64,000 bases of DNA from Candidatus Proruminimicrobium quisquiliarum (GTDB lineage: Bacteria; Elusimicrobiota; Endomicrobiia; Endomicrobiales; Endomicrobiaceae): contig JAHDRN010000007.1 in assembly GCA_018433245.1 (NCBI GenBank), positions 212,397-276,396 on the forward strand. The letters run 5' to 3'. The translations under genes and the position numbers were made by a program. The notes below the pieces were generated by a model. It did no database searches and was not told where the DNA came from. It saw nothing but the letters and a program-made list of their open reading frames with translations. Positions 48,043 to 56,305 of this stretch are shown piece after piece (the stretch's first letter is position 1; every line of letters starts with the position of its first letter).

Positions 48043-48897
48043 TTACTTATTTTTGCCAACCATCAAAAACGCCCATTCGTTGCATGGACAATGCTCTGAA
48101 GGACATTCCCTTGGGTTAGCCCATAATTTAAAATCCGGATCAAATATATTGCCGATAATAACCTGTTCTCCTTTCCAGCTTGCTCCGCCGCACGGCAATA
48201 CTTCACCGTCCGGATGAATAAGGGCGTAAGTATGTCCGGCATTACATAATTTCCCCTTTGTAATCAAAGGTTCCGTTTGGAATTTTTCATCCCTTCTTTC
48301 TCCGATTGCTATTCCTATTATTTTTTTCTCTTCATCCGTATATGAATCGGGATACTGTTTCCCGTTATATTCGCCCCAGAAAGTAGATACTGAAAAATAT
48401 ATATCGTTATCTTTAAACAGTTGTTTATATTTGGGGATATCGGCAATCTGCGGCGGATACGACAAATATAAAACACCTATAGCCATTCCGTTTTGTCTTA
48501 TTCTTTTTGCTTTTTCAAGAAATTCTTCAATCTTTCCGAACATAGGATGAAAAGTGCATCCCATTTTAAATCTCGTTTTAACTTTTTCTTCTTTGCTGTT
48601 TATGATTTTATCCAAATCACCTGATAAATTAGTCATAATTGAAACAGTATGATAATTTAAAACTTCAAGTATAAAATCCGAAAATTGCGGATATATTGAC
48701 GGCTCGCCGCCTGCAATTTCCAAGTGGCATTCTCCGTATAAATCATATATTCTTTTCCATACGCTTATCAGTTTTTCAAGGCCGGGATATATGCTTCTTT
48801 TTCCGAATTCATCCCACTTGCCGTGCCACCAGCAGTACGGACATCTGTAATTGCAGTTCCAATGTAAATCCCATGAGAAACTTATTTTATTTTTCAT
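48043..48897 (-). CDS. Class B radical SAM protein
   Basis: Protein of 284 residues. FSWDLHWNCNYRCPYCWWHGKW (first Cys 15), IAGGEPSIYPQFSDF, TNLSGDLDKII, the CTFHPMFGKIEEFL block, and YNGKQYPDSYTDEEKKI. C-terminal pattern: KLCNAGHTYALIHPDGEVLPC, IIGNIFDPDF, then ECPSEHCPC. The C-terminal half resembles a SPASM/twitch auxiliary cluster region with five Cys. It overlaps the upstream class B gene by 11 nt. Among class B it is closest in appearance to the 290-residue member at 51849-52721 (KW-x-E-x-G-x-R-x block after the cluster motif). Confidence 0.88.
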   Translation of the reverse strand: MKNKISFSWDLHWNCNYRCPYCWWHGKWDEFGKRSIYPGLEKLISVWKRIYDLYGECHLEIAGGEPSIYPQFSDFILEVLNYHTVSIMTNLSGDLDKIINSKEEKVKTRFKMGCTFHPMFGKIEEFLEKAKRIRQNGMAIGVLYLSYPPQIADIPKYKQLFKDNDIYFSVSTFWGEYNGKQYPDSYTDEEKKIIGIAIGERRDEKFQTEPLITKGKLCNAGHTYALIHPDGEVLPCGGASWKGEQVIIGNIFDPDFKLWANPRECPSEHCPCNEWAFLMVGKNK

Positions 48898-49741
48898 TAA
48901 CTATCCACCTGAATTCGCACGGACATTTGTCATGCCTGCATATCATGGGTTCCGCTCTCATTGAAAATTTTTCATCAAGAATATTACCCAACAGATAATT
49001 GCCGCCCGTTTCTTTAAAATCATGCGCGCACGGATAAACTGAACCGTCGCAGTCTACTCTTGCATATTGCTGGCCGGCTCTGCAGAGCTTATCTTTGCTG
49101 TCGGCCTGTTCAACCTGAATATCCGCCCATTTCTGGTCTATTTCGGCTATATTTTTTGTAACGCCGTATATAATTTCTTCTTCTTCTTTCGTAAAAGCGG
49201 CTGGATATTTTTTGCCTTTAAAAATTCCTCTAAAAGGTATCGGCGTAAATCTTATATCCTTTGACAAAAACAATTCTTTTGCCTTAGACATCAGGCTAAG
49301 CTGACTGGGATGAGTAACGTAATGAACCCTGCTGTTAACGTTATATTTTTTCAACACCATCATTTTTTCAAAAAAATCATTAAGTTCGGCAAATATCGGA
49401 TGAAAACTTGCTCCTATAAAAATCTTTGAGCAGTCCAGTTCGCTGACAAGTTTTTCAAGTTTTTCTTTGCTGTAAGACAGATTTGTGTCAAAAGAAACTT
49501 CGGCGAATTTATTCAGTTCGACCAGCAATTCATGAAAGTGAGGAAAAATCATCGGTTCACCGCCGGTGATTATTATCTTTATATCTCCGTATTTTTTATG
49601 GAGTCTCTTCCATGCATCAACCCACTGCATATACGGGATTCTTACGTTCTTTTTTTCAACGTAATCCCAGTGTTCGGCAAAAAAACAGTAATAACATTTG
49701 TAATTGCATCTGTAATGTATAAGCCAGTCAAACTCTATCAT
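48887..49741 (-). CDS. Class B radical SAM protein
   Basis: Protein of 284 residues. DWLIHYRCNYKCYYCFFAEHW (first Cys 12), ITGGEPMIFPHFHELL, DTNLSYSKEKL, the ASFHPIFAELNDFF block, and FKGKKYPAAFTKEEEEII. C-terminal pattern: KLCRAGQQYARVDCDGSVYPC, LLGNILDEKF, then CRHDKCPCEF. The base composition is visibly less AT-rich than the class A genes further left. It overlaps the downstream gene by 11 nt and follows the 345-residue class B gene by 10 nt. Confidence 0.88.
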   Translation of the reverse strand: MIEFDWLIHYRCNYKCYYCFFAEHWDYVEKKNVRIPYMQWVDAWKRLHKKYGDIKIIITGGEPMIFPHFHELLVELNKFAEVSFDTNLSYSKEKLEKLVSELDCSKIFIGASFHPIFAELNDFFEKMMVLKKYNVNSRVHYVTHPSQLSLMSKAKELFLSKDIRFTPIPFRGIFKGKKYPAAFTKEEEEIIYGVTKNIAEIDQKWADIQVEQADSKDKLCRAGQQYARVDCDGSVYPCAHDFKETGGNYLLGNILDEKFSMRAEPMICRHDKCPCEFRWIVNEK

Positions 49742-49751
49742 ATCTTTTCCT

Positions 49752-50789
49752 TTATTTTAAATGAGGCCTGACTTTAGGCGTCTGCCAGTGAAACAGCCAG
49801 TTTTCTTCTTCATTTGTTACCATTGCAACCCAGCACGGGCATTTATCATAAACACACGGCTGAGGCTCTTCATAAAATTTAAAAGTGCCGTCTATTAAAT
49901 TACCCAAAAAGCCTTCTTCTTTTATAAGACAGCATCTGTAAGCGTTGCCGTTTGAATGTATCTTTGTGTACATCTGTCCCATTCTGCATAATTTACGGTA
50001 ATGTTTGTTTGTATCGGCATAATGCGCGGTAGAATCATCAGACTGTTTTTTGAGTTCCGGCTGCTGCTGAATATTTTCAGTCTTTTTCTCTTCCTGCTGT
50101 TGGCCGGAATTTTCTTTTTTCTCTTCTTTTTTGCCGGCATAGGCTTCAAGCATTCTTGAGGCAGTATTTTTATCTGTGCTTTCTATAATTTGCTTTTCTT
50201 CATCGGTATATTCGTTAGGGTAAAGTTTACCGTTATATCTTCCTCTAAAAGGCATAACGTCTAAAGAGACGTGTATTTCGTCAAGTTTCTGCTTGTAATA
50301 TTTCATTTTTTCAAGCTGAGTCGGATGAGCAACGTAATTTATGCCCAAATCATAACCTGCGTCTTTTAATTTTTTTATTTTTACAAGATGCTCTTCAAAA
50401 TTTGAAAACTGGGGATGAAAAGACGCCGCAAATTTCACTCTTTCAGGGCCTATAAGCGACATAAATTTATCAACGTCCCACGACAAATTAGTATCAAACT
50501 CAACTGTAAAGTTTTTTATCAAATGCTGCGTAAGCTCAAAAATATCAGGATAACAGAAAGGTTCTCCGCCGGATATGTGAATATGTCCGCCACCGTATCT
50601 TTTATAAATATCATCCCATATCTGTTTCCATTTTTCAAGCCCGGGATATCTGTTTTTCTTTTTTTCTTCTTCCCAGCTGTCGCAGAAAAAACAGTAACTG
50701 CATCTGAAATTGCATTCGTAATGAATATCCCAAGTAAAAAAACATCTGTTTGGCGGTATTTCCGATCTGTGTTTTATATTTTCCGTCAT
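49752..50789 (-). CDS. Class B radical SAM protein with Gln/Glu/Lys-rich insert
   Basis: Protein of 345 residues. TWDIHYECNFRCSYC (first Cys 26), ISGGEPFCYPDIFEL, DTNLSWDVDKFM, ASFHPQFSNFEEHL, and YNGKLYPNEYTDEEKQII. Between the barrel and the C-terminal Cys region lies a low-complexity stretch of about 45 residues rich in Gln, Glu and Lys (QQQEEKKTENIQQQPELKK). The tail then has KLCRMGQMYTKIHSNGNAYRCC, FLGNLIDGTF and CVYDKCPC, followed by an extra C-terminus ending NWLFHWQTPKVRPH. It lies 2 nt after the class B gene upstream. Confidence 0.88.
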   Translation of the reverse strand: MTENIKHRSEIPPNRCFFTWDIHYECNFRCSYCFFCDSWEEEKKKNRYPGLEKWKQIWDDIYKRYGGGHIHISGGEPFCYPDIFELTQHLIKNFTVEFDTNLSWDVDKFMSLIGPERVKFAASFHPQFSNFEEHLVKIKKLKDAGYDLGINYVAHPTQLEKMKYYKQKLDEIHVSLDVMPFRGRYNGKLYPNEYTDEEKQIIESTDKNTASRMLEAYAGKKEEKKENSGQQQEEKKTENIQQQPELKKQSDDSTAHYADTNKHYRKLCRMGQMYTKIHSNGNAYRCCLIKEEGFLGNLIDGTFKFYEEPQPCVYDKCPCWVAMVTNEEENWLFHWQTPKVRPHLK

Positions 50790-50791
50790 AT

Positions 50792-51838
50792 CTATTTTTT
50801 TCCTTTTAATATTTTTGCGTATTCTCTCATATACTCAAGTTTGTAAACGGGATGATCAAGCGCTTCCCACAAAGGCTCCCATTTATCTTCATCCTCTCCG
50901 ACAAACATACCCTTAAAGCAGGGACAGTCTCTTGAAACAGAACAACTCTCAGCGTCATCATTTAAAAGAAAATTTTCATCCAACAAATTGCCTAATATTC
51001 CTGATTCTCTTCCGTGATAGCCCGCGCAACATCTTGTAACTTCTAAATCGGGATGAATTATCGCATACATTTGCCCCATTCTGCATAATTTCCCGAGTTT
51101 TATTTTACTTTCTTTCTTCTGTTGATTTTCTTCTTTTTCAACACGCCATTCAAGCCATTTTGAATTCATATCATTGAGATGCTGGTCTTTTGAATCTGTG
51201 GCAAAACCTTCCAAAAGTCTTTTTTCTCTCGCATCGTAACTTTCAGGATATTTTTTCCCGTTGTAATTTCCGATAAACGGAATTATTTTAAAATACATCT
51301 GCAAATCTTCAAGTCTCTTTTTATATTCCGGTATTTTTTCAAGATGCGGAGGATATCCCACATAAGACAGCGTAGACGGAAAACCGTGAAAATGTAAATA
51401 TTTTAATTTTTCAAAAAAAGTTTCAAAATCAACAAATTCGGGATGAAAACTTGCCGATATTGAAAGTCCGCCCGGCTTTACTTTATCAATAAAATCATTT
51501 AAATCAAAACTTAAGTTTGTAGTTATGTCAACCGTATGTTTTTCAAGAAGCATTCCCAAGAATTTCAAAAAATTCGGATATATCGTCGGCTCGCCGCCCG
51601 AAAACCTTATATGCGTGCACCAGTAATTGTCAAATATTCTATTCCACACTTCTCTCCATTTATCTGTATCGGCTATCTGAGTATTAAATTCCTCGTCTCT
51701 TCTTACAACTTCGCAGTAAGAACATTTATAATTGCATTTAAACGAAATATCCCAGTTCCAGTGAACTTTATAAGGCGGATAAATTCTGGGGTGTTTCGGC
51801 AAAACTTTCATTTTTTGTTTTAATTCTTCAAGTTTCAT
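50792..51838 (-). CDS. Class B radical SAM protein
   Basis: Protein of 348 residues. WNWDISFKCNYKCSYC (first Cys 35), FSGGEPTIYPNFLKFL, TNLSFDLNDFI, SASFHPEFVDFETFF, and YNGKKYPESYDAREK. C-terminal pattern: KLCRMGQMYAIIHPDLEVTRCC, ILGNLLDENF, then CSVSRDCPCFKG and an extra tail with EPLWEALDHP. A frame 54 nt longer would overlap the upstream gene; the ATG 51836-51838 is preferred because AAAGGA lies 7 nt before it and it leaves a normal 10-nt gap. Confidence 0.88.
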   Translation of the reverse strand: MKLEELKQKMKVLPKHPRIYPPYKVHWNWDISFKCNYKCSYCEVVRRDEEFNTQIADTDKWREVWNRIFDNYWCTHIRFSGGEPTIYPNFLKFLGMLLEKHTVDITTNLSFDLNDFIDKVKPGGLSISASFHPEFVDFETFFEKLKYLHFHGFPSTLSYVGYPPHLEKIPEYKKRLEDLQMYFKIIPFIGNYNGKKYPESYDAREKRLLEGFATDSKDQHLNDMNSKWLEWRVEKEENQQKKESKIKLGKLCRMGQMYAIIHPDLEVTRCCAGYHGRESGILGNLLDENFLLNDDAESCSVSRDCPCFKGMFVGEDEDKWEPLWEALDHPVYKLEYMREYAKILKGKK

Positions 51839-51848
51839 TTTCGTTCCT

Positions 51849-52721
51849 TTACGCCTCAACGGCTTTAAGACACGGACATAAATCAACGTCACATGCCTGA
51901 GGTTTATTTAAAAGTTTAAAATTTTCATCAAAAATATTTCCCACTAGTATTCTTTCGCCTATCTGTCCGCATCTTGCCACTTTGCCGTCGGGGAAAATAA
52001 GAGCCGATTTCTGCCCTGCCGCGCAAAGAGTTCCCTTCCTTTTTACGTTTGATTCCCATACTTCATTTATTCCGAGAATCTTTTTTTCTTCCGTCGTATA
52101 TGAGTCGGGATAATTTTTACCGTTATATTGCCCGCAAAAAGGAATTGCTTTTAGTGTAAATCCTTTTTCTTTAAAAAATTTAACATAATCCATAAGTTTT
52201 TCGACATACGGAGGATAACAGCACAAATTTATAAACTCGGCCAAAAAACCTTTTTCTCTGAGATATTCGGCTCTCTGTCTTACGGTTTCTACACTGTCAA
52301 ACTCAGGATGAAAGCTGATAGACATTGAAACCTTTGAGTTATCGCACAATTTTACCATTTTCTGAAGATCACCGGAACCGTTGCTTGAAATATTTAAAGG
52401 ATAATGTTTTTCGGATAACTTTGATATAAATTCAAAAAAATCCGGATAAACTGTAGGTTCGCCGCCCGTAAAAACTATTGAAGTTCTTCCGTACAAATCG
52501 TATATCCTGTCCCATATTTTTAAAAGCTCGTCAACTGTTTTAACAATTGTTCTCGGGCCGTATTCTTCCCATTTGCCTTCAAAAATACAATACGGGCATC
52601 TGTAATTGCAGCTGTAAATTATGTTCCACTCAAAAGAAATTCCGCTGCTGCCGGAAAACTTTTCCTTTTCTTTATCTGTTCCCTGTAAATAGAAACTGTC
52701 TTTTTCCATTTTTACCTTCAT
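51849..52721 (-). CDS. Class B radical SAM protein
   Basis: Protein of 290 residues. FEWNIIYSCNYRCPYC (first Cys 38), FTGGEPTVYPDFFEF, SSNGSGDLQKMV, SISFHPEFDSVETVR, and YNGKNYPDSYTTEEKKI. C-terminal pattern: TLCAAGQKSALIFPDGKVARC, LVGNIFDENF, then CDVDLCPCLKA. It is the first of five consecutive class B genes (48043-52721) as transcribed, which suggests expansion by tandem duplication. A class A gene precedes it by 11 nt. Confidence 0.88.
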   Translation of the reverse strand: MKVKMEKDSFYLQGTDKEKEKFSGSSGISFEWNIIYSCNYRCPYCIFEGKWEEYGPRTIVKTVDELLKIWDRIYDLYGRTSIVFTGGEPTVYPDFFEFISKLSEKHYPLNISSNGSGDLQKMVKLCDNSKVSMSISFHPEFDSVETVRQRAEYLREKGFLAEFINLCCYPPYVEKLMDYVKFFKEKGFTLKAIPFCGQYNGKNYPDSYTTEEKKILGINEVWESNVKRKGTLCAAGQKSALIFPDGKVARCGQIGERILVGNIFDENFKLLNKPQACDVDLCPCLKAVEA

Positions 52722-52732
52722 TTAAAATTATT

Positions 52733-54382
52733 TTAAATAATGTTTTTTTTTATTACGCACGATGTCTTCTCATTAATACAAATTTGACTACAAACTCTAT
52801 CGTATTTGTTCATTATAATCGCCTTTCTATAATATAGCATATTCTCGCTGTTCCAATAGTTTATTAAAGATGTTTTTCTGTCTTTTAATATTGTTTGTGC
52901 TGATTTTGCACTACCGGCATCATCGTTACAAGGACAAAAACATGTAGGTACTATAGAATTATCAGCAAAATACGCCGCTTTCCAAGGCATAAAACAAAAT
53001 AGTTTTTTTAAATGATACTTTTTATGTTGTTGTACTGATTTTAAAATATCAGCATCAAAAACACTTTTAGGATTTTTTGGAAAAAGTGATTTTATATTTT
53101 TATTCACAACATTTGAATAAAACTCAATCTTTGGAAGATAATTTTTAAGAATTATACCCATGTTGTTCATAATTTTAGTCCATTTTCGATTTTCATTATC
53201 TAAAAATTTTATTATTTTTTGGTCAAAAGCAACATCAAAAATATATTCATCATTTGAAATATTTTTTTCACTTTTTATAGGTATTAATATGACTTCATCA
53301 AAATTATATCTATAAGCAAAATCAAAGGCAGATTCTATTTCTTTATAATTACTTTTCATAACTACCATTTGCAATCTTATAGTTGCATTATTATTTATAT
53401 TTTTTTTATATTCAGAAATGAATTGTAAATTATTTAACAAATGATCAAAATTGGCTCCAATTCTTATACTTTCATATGTTTTCTTACTGAATCCATCTAT
53501 TGAAAAAGTTATTTCGCTGTTACTGTTGATTAATTGTCTAATTCTTGTTTCGTTTAATAATAACCCATTTGTAACAATTTCCAATGATACATTTGAATCG
53601 CATGCTTTTTGCAATATTTCATCAAATCTATTATATAAAAATACTTCTCCACCCTGTAAAATAAGTCTTTCCATATAAGGCATTAACTCTAAAAGTTCGT
53701 TACAATGCTTATCCGAAAGTTTGCGTTCTTTTGTATCAATCCCCTGATAACACATTTTACATTTTAAATTACATTTTGAAGTTAATTTAACTGCAACTAT
53801 TCTTGGTTTTGACCTAAGAAAAATAATACCATTCGCAATCTCATATTCGTTCAATAAAATATTTTTAAATTTTTTTTGTTGCTTAGGTATTAATTTATAA
53901 ATATCTTTAAATATTTTATTTATTTTACCGTACTTATCATGTTTATTTAAATTTTGGATATAAATAATTATATCTCTATATATCTGTTCTTTGCTAATTT
54001 TTGAATCTTCAGCTATTTTTATAGCCAATTTATGTTTTCTTAGCATTATCGCTGAATTGATTGCAAAATCGCTTTCTTCCAAAGTGGGAACAGCAACTTC
54101 CTTTATTTTATTATATGTTCTCAAGACTTTACTATGACAATTTGTCATCGCGTATATTTTTAATAATAAACTTATTGACATAGCAACAATATTTTTATCA
54201 TTTACAATTTTTTTCAGTACCTTTTGAGCTTTATCATATTCTTTAATACCCATATAGCTTTTACCAAATTCCAAATAAATTTTCTCATGGGAACCGGTAA
54301 TTTTAATTTTATTTAAAATTTTCAGAGCATCATTAAATTTTCTTTGTTTAATCAATTCTTTAGAATATTCAAATTCAGACAT
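52733..54382 (-). CDS. Class A TPR-radical SAM/SPASM protein
   Basis: Protein of 549 residues. TPR-like helices cover about 1-165 (FGKSYMGIKEYDKAQKVLKKIV). Junction NILLNEYEIANGIIFLRSKPR, cluster motif CNLKCKMC (first Cys about 204), but the usual W-E-L-P after it is replaced by TKERKLS. The SAM motif is LQGGEVFLYNRFDEI. The tail has CFMPWKAAYFADNS, PTCFCPC with an extra Cys, YWNSENMLYYR and CSQIC. A GTG 12 nt upstream is rejected in favour of the ATG 54380-54382, which has GAGG upstream. Very AT-rich compared with the class B genes directly downstream. Confidence 0.87.
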   Translation of the reverse strand: MSEFEYSKELIKQRKFNDALKILNKIKITGSHEKIYLEFGKSYMGIKEYDKAQKVLKKIVNDKNIVAMSISLLLKIYAMTNCHSKVLRTYNKIKEVAVPTLEESDFAINSAIMLRKHKLAIKIAEDSKISKEQIYRDIIIYIQNLNKHDKYGKINKIFKDIYKLIPKQQKKFKNILLNEYEIANGIIFLRSKPRIVAVKLTSKCNLKCKMCYQGIDTKERKLSDKHCNELLELMPYMERLILQGGEVFLYNRFDEILQKACDSNVSLEIVTNGLLLNETRIRQLINSNSEITFSIDGFSKKTYESIRIGANFDHLLNNLQFISEYKKNINNNATIRLQMVVMKSNYKEIESAFDFAYRYNFDEVILIPIKSEKNISNDEYIFDVAFDQKIIKFLDNENRKWTKIMNNMGIILKNYLPKIEFYSNVVNKNIKSLFPKNPKSVFDADILKSVQQHKKYHLKKLFCFMPWKAAYFADNSIVPTCFCPCNDDAGSAKSAQTILKDRKTSLINYWNSENMLYYRKAIIMNKYDRVCSQICINEKTSCVIKKNII

Positions 54383-54403
54383 ATATATCCACACCTCTAC
54401 AAA

Positions 54404-56305
54404 TTAAACGACACCAATACATTGATTTTTTGGTATAATTCCTGAATAACAAACAGGATTACACGAGATATGAAGATCATTGCATAAAATCATATTTCTG
54501 TAGGACTGCATATACTCAGAATTCCACAATGTAAAAATATTAAAATATCCATCAATCACTCCGACGTTAGCATCATCACGGCAAAAACAATGAGGTCTGA
54601 TATACTCATCTATTCTGAGTCTTTGCCATGGAACTGTACATTTAATTCGTGTCATCCCAACTTTTGTATTACTTTTTTTATCATAAACTATTAATTTTTT
54701 TTCACTATTATCCATAGAACAAGTTTTATATTGAAAAGTCTTTTCATATAAATCATTATCTTGGACATTGTCAACTATTTTTTTGAATGCCTTCAACCCG
54801 GGTATGGCATTGACAATATTAATCCCGAATTTTTTAGCCATATCATTTATTGCTTTTTCATTTTTTGTAAAATATTTAATAATCTTTTTGTAGTTCTTTA
54901 TAAATCTATCAATATCTGTTTTACATTTGAAATCAAAATTATTCAACATAAAAAAATATATCTCATGCATATCGTATTTGTGTGCAAAATTTATAAAGTC
55001 AAATACTTCCAGAAAATTATTTTCTGATATAATTACATTCATTCTTATTTTAATACTTGATTTTTCATATTTTTTTCTTCTATTTTTTAAACTTCTTAGC
55101 ACAGCTTTTATATTTTCAAACCTAGCACCGGATCTGATTCTTTCATACAATTCTTTCTTTGTACTATCTATGGATAAGGTAAGTTGTATATTATTTTTTA
55201 TAAATTTATCTATCATATTTTTATTTATCAATAATCCGTTTGTTATTATTTCCTGTTTCACATTATTTTTTACAGCACATTCAAACAAAGATTCAAAATC
55301 TTTATGCAGTAATACTTCGCCGCCATGCCAAGTTACATATTCCAAATAAGGCATTATCATTTTTACCTGTTCAACGGCTTGTTTAGGCAAATCCCAATTG
55401 TTTTTCCAAACTTGACACATACAGCATTTTAAATTACATCTATTTGTCAATACAACGGTTATTGCTCTCGGCATCGATTGTAAAATTATTTTTTTATTTT
55501 TGATTTCAAATTCATTCAATGCTATATTTCTAATTTTTAAATTTTTTTCTGGAATGTAGTTTAGCAGTTTTTCTGCACAATATTTATTGTTTTTCAGAAA
55601 GATTGCAAAATCGTATTGTATTTTTTTAAAAAATCCTGTTGTTTTCTCCTTTTGATTCTCTGCTATAAAATTAACTAATTTAAAGGCTTGTAAATATTTA
55701 TTTTCTCTGCATAATTCTTCTGCAAATCTTAGAATTTCATCAACATAATATGATGATAAATGTTTATTCTTTAAAATAAATTCACCATATTTTTTTATAC
55801 AACTATATTTTTTTAAGTGAATAGCAGATTTTATCAATATTCTATATGCAAAAATATCTTTTTTAAAATGGGATACCATTCTTTTTGACAATATATATGA
55901 TTCTTTTAAATTTTTTATGTCATAAAAATAAATATTTAATAATTCCTTATATATTTCATAGGATTTTTTATTCATTTTTAAAGTCTGTTTTATAAAATAA
56001 ACTGATTTGTTGATTTTCTTTGTTGTTTTATATATTTTTATAAGAAAATCTGATGCATAAATAAGAAGTTCTTTATTTTTTAATGTTTTTATTAGATATT
56101 TTTCAGATAAATTATAATTGCCAAGCAAAAAATATATTTTACCCAATTCAAATAAAATATATGGATCATTTGGGCTTGTTTTCAAAATTTTCAGTAATAA
56201 TCTTGCCGCAATTGCATATTTATTTGCATTTATATAATATTTTGCTTTTGTTATAATCTTGTGTTTTTCCATATGTGTATTAAGTTTTATTTTGAATTCT
56301 CTCAT
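54404..56305 (-). CDS. Class A TPR-radical SAM/SPASM protein
   Basis: Protein of 633 residues; first class A gene of the array as transcribed. Helical repeats cover about 1-255 (FELGKIYFLLGNYNLSEKYLIKTL). Cluster motif CNLKCCMC with an additional Cys (first Cys about 290), WHGGEVLLHKDFESL, SIDSTKKELYERIR. The tail has CTVPWQRLRIDEY, PHCFC, LWNSEYMQSYR and CNPVC. The start overlaps the class D gene by 26 nt; an ATG at 56270-56272 (MEKHKI) would give a 7-nt gap and is an alternative. The sequence is strongly Lys/Asn/Ile-biased, reflecting high AT. Confidence 0.86.
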   Translation of the reverse strand: MREFKIKLNTHMEKHKIITKAKYYINANKYAIAARLLLKILKTSPNDPYILFELGKIYFLLGNYNLSEKYLIKTLKNKELLIYASDFLIKIYKTTKKINKSVYFIKQTLKMNKKSYEIYKELLNIYFYDIKNLKESYILSKRMVSHFKKDIFAYRILIKSAIHLKKYSCIKKYGEFILKNKHLSSYYVDEILRFAEELCRENKYLQAFKLVNFIAENQKEKTTGFFKKIQYDFAIFLKNNKYCAEKLLNYIPEKNLKIRNIALNEFEIKNKKIILQSMPRAITVVLTNRCNLKCCMCQVWKNNWDLPKQAVEQVKMIMPYLEYVTWHGGEVLLHKDFESLFECAVKNNVKQEIITNGLLINKNMIDKFIKNNIQLTLSIDSTKKELYERIRSGARFENIKAVLRSLKNRRKKYEKSSIKIRMNVIISENNFLEVFDFINFAHKYDMHEIYFFMLNNFDFKCKTDIDRFIKNYKKIIKYFTKNEKAINDMAKKFGINIVNAIPGLKAFKKIVDNVQDNDLYEKTFQYKTCSMDNSEKKLIVYDKKSNTKVGMTRIKCTVPWQRLRIDEYIRPHCFCRDDANVGVIDGYFNIFTLWNSEYMQSYRNMILCNDLHISCNPVCYSGIIPKNQCIGVV

